Part shown: positions 5,316 through 7,851 of the stretch, in pieces
Layout: each line of letters opens with the position of its first letter
Position numbering within the stretch: position 1 is the stretch's first letter
Origin: Limnoglobus sp.
Lineage (GTDB): Bacteria; Planctomycetota; Planctomycetia; Gemmatales; Gemmataceae
Assembly (NCBI GenBank): GCA_025353985.1
Contig: JANXNT010001042.1
Span: forward strand, 1 to 7,851
DNA length: 7,851 nucleotides
Reading direction: 5' to 3'
Notes under the pieces: generated by a model
Seen by the model: only the letters and a program-made list of their open reading frames with translations
The model's database searches: none
Told to the model about the DNA's origin: nothing
Position numbers and translations under genes: made by a program

Positions 5316-5450
5316 GTGTACTTTCGGAACATTCGCGATAACGTCGCTACGCCCGTGGTCGAACGGGCACATCCGTTGCGCGTTTTCCATTACATTCTGA
5401 ATCCCATTCGAGAAGGCGATTGGGTCTGGGATTTCCGCAACGGGATTTGA
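5316..5450 (+). pseudogene. Possible relic of an unidentified gene (3' end)
   Basis: The frame upstream is closed by TAG at 5289, so at most about 50 codons remain. The segment AHPLRVFHYILNPIREGDW and the following VWDFRNGI have a natural amino-acid composition. HYILNPI recalls the C-terminal part of REP-associated Y1 transposases, but this is a weak resemblance. The TGA at 5448 runs directly into a long hairpin (5450-5479), as expected for the end of a former gene. No ribosome-binding site or full domain is present. Confidence 0.25.
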
Positions 5451-5479
5451 AAGCCTAGGGACTGACGTCTCTGGGCTTT
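5450..5479 (+). terminator. Long imperfect hairpin, terminator-like
   Basis: The arms 5450-5462 and 5467-5479 form 13 pairs (two G-T wobbles) around a TGAC loop, followed at 5486-5490 by a short T-run. It starts at the stop codon of the possible relic and lies 27 bp ahead of the next gene. It could equally be a dispersed palindromic repeat. Confidence 0.5.
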
Positions 5480-5506
5480 CGCGATATTTTGAGGTAAACT
5501 GTTTCC

Positions 5507-5773
5507 ATGAAGACTCTCGACATACCGGTTTTGAATCGATTGCTCGATCCACTTGGCCAACTCCTTTCTCCAGAGGTGGCCCGCAGACTTGTGGACTATC
5601 GGTTCGATGCTAAATCGCAAACTCGTATCGACAAGTTGGCCCGCAAGTGCAACGAAGGCCAGTTGACCGATGGCGAACGTCGCGAATACGAAACGTACGT
5701 GCAGACGCTCGATTTCATCGCGATTCTTCAAGCCAAAGCCCGGTCGATACTCAAGCAATCCCCGGTTGCCTGA
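5507..5773 (+). CDS. Small conserved-type protein of unknown function (88 aa)
   Basis: The predicted product is soluble, charged and mostly helical, with no signal peptide or membrane segment. Recognisable parts are LLDPLGQLLSPEVARRLVDY (13-32) and IDKLARKCNEGQLTDGERRE (41-60), then a helix ending DFIAILQAKARSIL. I recall this arrangement from many small proteins in planctomycetes and cyanobacteria, where it is often followed by an HNH nuclease gene. None follows here: the next 500 bp are repeats. A partner or antitoxin-like role is conceivable but unsupported. A GAGGT sequence lies 11 nt before the ATG, a long but usable spacing. It stands alone between a hairpin and a repeat cluster. Confidence 0.75.
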   Translation: MKTLDIPVLNRLLDPLGQLLSPEVARRLVDYRFDAKSQTRIDKLARKCNEGQLTDGERREYETYVQTLDFIAILQAKARSILKQSPVA

Positions 5774-5913
5774 TGCCGACTTCGCCCCCAGGTGATGTGA
5801 AGTTGGCCTTTCCATCGAATTTCCGAGAAAACTTTCATCCGATTTCTGTTGCTCGCTTGCTTAACTCCGTTTCGGAAAGGACTGGTTTTCCGGCCTGAAG
5901 GGCCGGTTCTATC

Positions 5914-5951
5914 AGCCCAGGTCGTAGCGAGCAAAGCGAGCGAAGGCCTGG
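5914..5951 (+). repeat. REP-like element, left copy
   Basis: This 38-nt element begins AGCCCAGGTCG and ends GGCCTGG. Its inverted partner at 6048-6085 matches at 33 of 38 positions. The ends CCCAGG and CCTGGG also let each copy fold on itself. Confidence 0.75.
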
Positions 5952-6047
5952 GAAAACATGAGCAAACGGCTACGGTCCTGTAGGGACCGTTCAGACTGAG
6001 CCTGTCTGAACCGTCTTTTCAGGACGGGGGATATTTTCGAAGTCGAT

Positions 6048-6085
6048 CCAGGCCTGCGCTCGCTGCGCTCACTCCGACCTGGGCT
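6048..6085 (-). repeat. REP-like element, right inverted copy
   Basis: This is the inverted partner of 5914-5951, with five substitutions. The centre carries GCGCTCGCTGCGCTC, a low-complexity run of alternating GC-rich tetramers typical of such elements. Confidence 0.75.
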
Positions 6086-6292
6086 TTATGAACGGACCTT
6101 ACAGGCCCGAAAACCACGACCCGCAACGGTTTCGATGGCGAGAATTCCCACATCGAAATGATTCATCTGTGCTTTTATCAAAACTGATGAACCCGAACTG
6201 AGATCACCCAAAAACACCGTCAAAAGCGACTTCACGTCACTTGGACTTCGTCCTCTGTTCTTCCGTAAGATGGACATTCAGGAGGAATCACG

Positions 6293-7339
6293 ATGTCGCG
6301 AACAATTCGTACGGCAGGGATGGCGATGATCTTTGGGGCGCTCGTTACGGGGGCGTTCGTGTGGCGGCCGTGGGCAGATGCGAGCGCGTTCGACCCGGAC
6401 AAGCCTGCCAAACGAGATGGTTTTGCGGCGGGGCGTAACGAGAAGCCGAACGAGGTGGCTGTGAAACCGATTCCCTTCGATGCCAAACGATCGATGCAGT
6501 ATCTCAAGTTACTCTGCGACATCGGCCCGCGCGTCAGTGGCAGCGAAGGCATGGCGAAACAGCAAGAGATCGTGATTAAGCATTTCGAAGAACACGGCGC
6601 GAAGGTCGTGAAACAGGAATTCTCCGCGAAGCAATATAGCCGCAAAGACCGCGTGGCGATGGTCAACCTCATCGCGTCGTGGTTCCCCGAACGGGAGAAG
6701 CGCGTGATGCTTTGCAGCCATTACGACACGCGACCGATGGCGCACGAGGAACCGAACCGCCAGAATTGGGGCAAGCCGTTCCTCAGTGCCAACGATGGCA
6801 CCTCCGGCGTCGCGATGTTCATGGAACTCGCACACCAAATGAAAGAATTCCCCACCGAGATCGGCATCGATTTCGTGCTGTTCGATGGCGAAGAGTACGT
6901 CTTTGAAACGACCGGCACGTTCGGCGGTGGCGACAAGTTCTTCTTCGGTTCCGAGCACTTTGCCGAAACCTACACCAAGACCCGCACCACGCGCAAGTAT
7001 CGCTACGAAGCCGCCGTGCTGTTCGATTTGTTCGCGCACCCCGGCGCGAAGTTCCCCGTCGAAATGAACTCGTGGCAGGCGGCCCCCGAACTCGCGACGC
7101 AGTTTTGGGATATAGCCAAGAAGGTGAATGCGAAGTCGTTCGTCTTCGAACGCGGCGTCGAAGTGCAAGACGACCACCTCGCGCTCAACCGTGCGGGCAT
7201 CCCCGCAATCGATGTCATCGACTTTGAGGGTTATCGTAAACATTGGCACAAATTGTCCGACTTGCCCGAACAATGCTCCGGCGAACAGATCGCCGAAGTT
7301 GCGGGTGTGACCACGGCATGGCTACAATTGCGGAAGTGA
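6293..7339 (+). CDS. Exported M28 metalloenzyme, glutaminyl-peptide cyclotransferase-like
   Basis: This 348-aa protein belongs to the M28 clan. The closest pattern is that of glutaminyl cyclases, which convert N-terminal Gln to pyroglutamate, although an aminopeptidase is possible. Residues 1-30 are a signal peptide or membrane anchor (hydrophobic 9-23). The metal-site residues are present: H143 and D145 in SHYDTRP, D168 in SANDGTSG, E200/E201 in FDGEEY, D245 in LFDL, and H319 in KHWHKLSD. The segment VQDDHLALNRAGIPAIDVID (291-310) closely resembles the DDHxPFxRxGVPxLxLI segment of glutaminyl cyclases, and H319 corresponds to their C-terminal zinc His. The start is fixed by AGGAGG, 7 nt upstream of the ATG. 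It precedes the ABC ATPase gene by 24 bp and is probably cotranscribed with it. Unlike single-zinc cyclases it keeps the H143-x-D145 motif, so bimetallic peptidase activity cannot be excluded. Confidence 0.88.
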   Translation: MSRTIRTAGMAMIFGALVTGAFVWRPWADASAFDPDKPAKRDGFAAGRNEKPNEVAVKPIPFDAKRSMQYLKLLCDIGPRVSGSEGMAKQQEIVIKHFEEHGAKVVKQEFSAKQYSRKDRVAMVNLIASWFPEREKRVMLCSHYDTRPMAHEEPNRQNWGKPFLSANDGTSGVAMFMELAHQMKEFPTEIGIDFVLFDGEEYVFETTGTFGGGDKFFFGSEHFAETYTKTRTTRKYRYEAAVLFDLFAHPGAKFPVEMNSWQAAPELATQFWDIAKKVNAKSFVFERGVEVQDDHLALNRAGIPAIDVIDFEGYRKHWHKLSDLPEQCSGEQIAEVAGVTTAWLQLRK

Positions 7340-7363
7340 TGTCCGTTGTGCCTGGAGTGCGTT

Positions 7364-7851
7364 ATGTCTGTCAGCGCGGTACTCGAACCTTCGCCGCGAT
7401 TGGATGACGATGCCCTTCCGCAAGTCCCCAACGACCGGCCACCGCTTCTGCTCTTCGAACAAGTCTCGAAATGGTATGGCACCGTCCTCAGTTTGAACCA
7501 AGTGACGCTCGAACTGCGTGGCGGCATTACGGGCCTCGTCGGCGCGAATGGAGCGGGCAAATCGACGCTGATGAAGTTGGCGACGGGCCAAATCCGCCCC
7601 ACGCTCGGCCAAGTGACGATTCGCGGCGTCGATGCGTGGGACTGGCGTGCCCGCAAGCTCGTTGGCTACTGCCCCGATATCGACTCGTTTTACGAAGACA
7701 TGACGGGCCGCGAGTTCGTGCTCGCGATGGCGAAACTTTGCGGATTCCCGCACCGCATCGCCGTCGCACGCACCGCAGATGTCTTGCAACTCGTCGTCAT
7801 GACTGACCGGGCGGGCCGCAAACTTCGAGGCTATTCGAAGGGGATGCGGCA
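7364..7851 (+). CDS. ABC transporter ATP-binding protein, N-terminal part (runs off right edge)
   Basis: 162 codons are visible. After a 28-residue Pro/Asp-rich leader the nucleotide-binding domain begins (LLFEQVSKWYGTVLSLNQVT). Walker A is GANGAGKST (60-68). The Q-loop region reads GYCPDIDSFYEDMTGREF (101-118), where many ABC-2 type importer or exporter ATPases have GYCPExDAxxxxxT. The signature motif is LRGYSKGMR (154-162), the divergent form typical of ABC-2/GldA-like exporters instead of LSGGQ. Walker B and the switch His lie beyond the edge. The family suggests energising an ABC-2 membrane permease encoded downstream; the substrate is unknown. GGAG, 6 nt before the ATG, supports the start, and the 24-bp gap to the cyclase-like gene suggests one operon. 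Confidence 0.92.
   Translation, partial: MSVSAVLEPSPRLDDDALPQVPNDRPPLLLFEQVSKWYGTVLSLNQVTLELRGGITGLVGANGAGKSTLMKLATGQIRPTLGQVTIRGVDAWDWRARKLVGYCPDIDSFYEDMTGREFVLAMAKLCGFPHRIAVARTADVLQLVVMTDRAGRKLRGYSKGMR

Larger units (their letters stand above)
4449..5506. other. Gene-poor, partly AT-rich stretch with repeats and possible relics
   Basis: No intact gene is convincing here. The first part (4449-4790) is AT-rich compared with the neighbours, with T-runs on the plus strand. It is bounded by the 10-bp inverted pair GACGTAAGTC (4456-4465) and GACTTACGTC (4752-4761) and contains a short tandem repeat at 4668-4732. Further right are a perfect hairpin (4817-4838), a 6-bp stem GGCGAG / CTCGCC (5112-5130) and an 8-bp stem CGTCGTGG / CCACGACG (5142-5182). 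Short open segments such as 4927-5052 (ending GLVIDDAYLAFRDFSEE) and 5316-5450 look like coding debris. This may be an old insertion site. Confidence 0.5.
5774..6292. repeat. REP-like inverted-repeat cluster filling the intergenic region
   Basis: No coding frame is convincing. Hairpins follow one another: CCGGCC/GGCCGG (5890-5906), ACGGTCC/GGACCGT (5972-5990), GTTCAGAC/GTCTGAAC (5989-6011) and CCGTC/GACGG (6011-6027). Two longer inverted pairs are interleaved: a 38-nt pair (5914-5951 with 6048-6085) and a 21-nt pair (5973-5993 with 6089-6109). The last part (6110-6270) shows nothing recognisable apart from the approach to the next gene's ribosome-binding site. Confidence 0.75.

Noticed and set aside
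5390..5815. Minus-strand 141-codon open frame
   Set aside because: It covers the opposite strand of the small 88-aa gene, which has a ribosome-binding site and a familiar sequence pattern.
6509..7273. Minus-strand 254-codon open frame opposite the cyclase-like gene
   Set aside because: It is antisense to a clearly conserved metalloenzyme and has no ribosome-binding site or domain.

Overview
The window looks like chromosomal DNA of a planctomycete, probably of the Gemmataceae type. This is an inference from the high GC, the mix of Shine-Dalgarno and leaderless-looking starts, a zinc-ribbon/TM2 protein with a charged linker, a small DprA-sized Smf protein, and palindromic intergenic repeats of the kind seen in those genomes. 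No 16S or other decisive marker is present.

Layout. Positions 1-231 (minus) are the first 77 codons of an exported M28-type peptidase that runs off the left edge. Positions 348-881 (minus) encode a zinc-ribbon plus TM2 membrane protein, and 901-1902 (minus) a ribose-phosphate pyrophosphokinase (prs) with a good promoter. Diverging from prs is a secreted tandem PepSY-like protein (2117-2611), then dprA (2823-3971), which ends at a strong hairpin (4003-4032).

The most interesting part is 4003-4448 on the minus strand. Two tandem tRNA-like genes are present in which the 3' half (T-arm plus 3' acceptor strand) precedes the 5' half (5' acceptor strand plus D-arm). They are circularly permuted tRNA genes. 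Each pair of halves has a perfect 7-bp acceptor stem. The second also has a perfect 5-bp anticodon stem and reconstructs to a 71-nt tRNA that reads best as Glu(UUC). A promoter upstream and a hairpin with a T-rich tail downstream make a coherent transcription unit. Permuted tRNA genes are known from algae and a few archaea; I know of no established bacterial case.

From about 4449 to 5506 there is a gene-poor, partly AT-rich stretch with repeats and possible gene relics. A small conserved-looking 88-aa protein follows (5507-5773), then a 500-bp cluster of REP-like inverted repeats. The window ends with a likely two-gene operon: an exported M28/glutaminyl-cyclase-like metalloenzyme (6293-7339) and, 24 bp later, the start of an ABC transporter ATPase (7364 to the right edge).

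Functional links are limited. Prs and the zinc-ribbon/TM2 protein are closely spaced and probably cotranscribed, as are the cyclase-like enzyme and the ABC ATPase. The other genes appear to be separate units.
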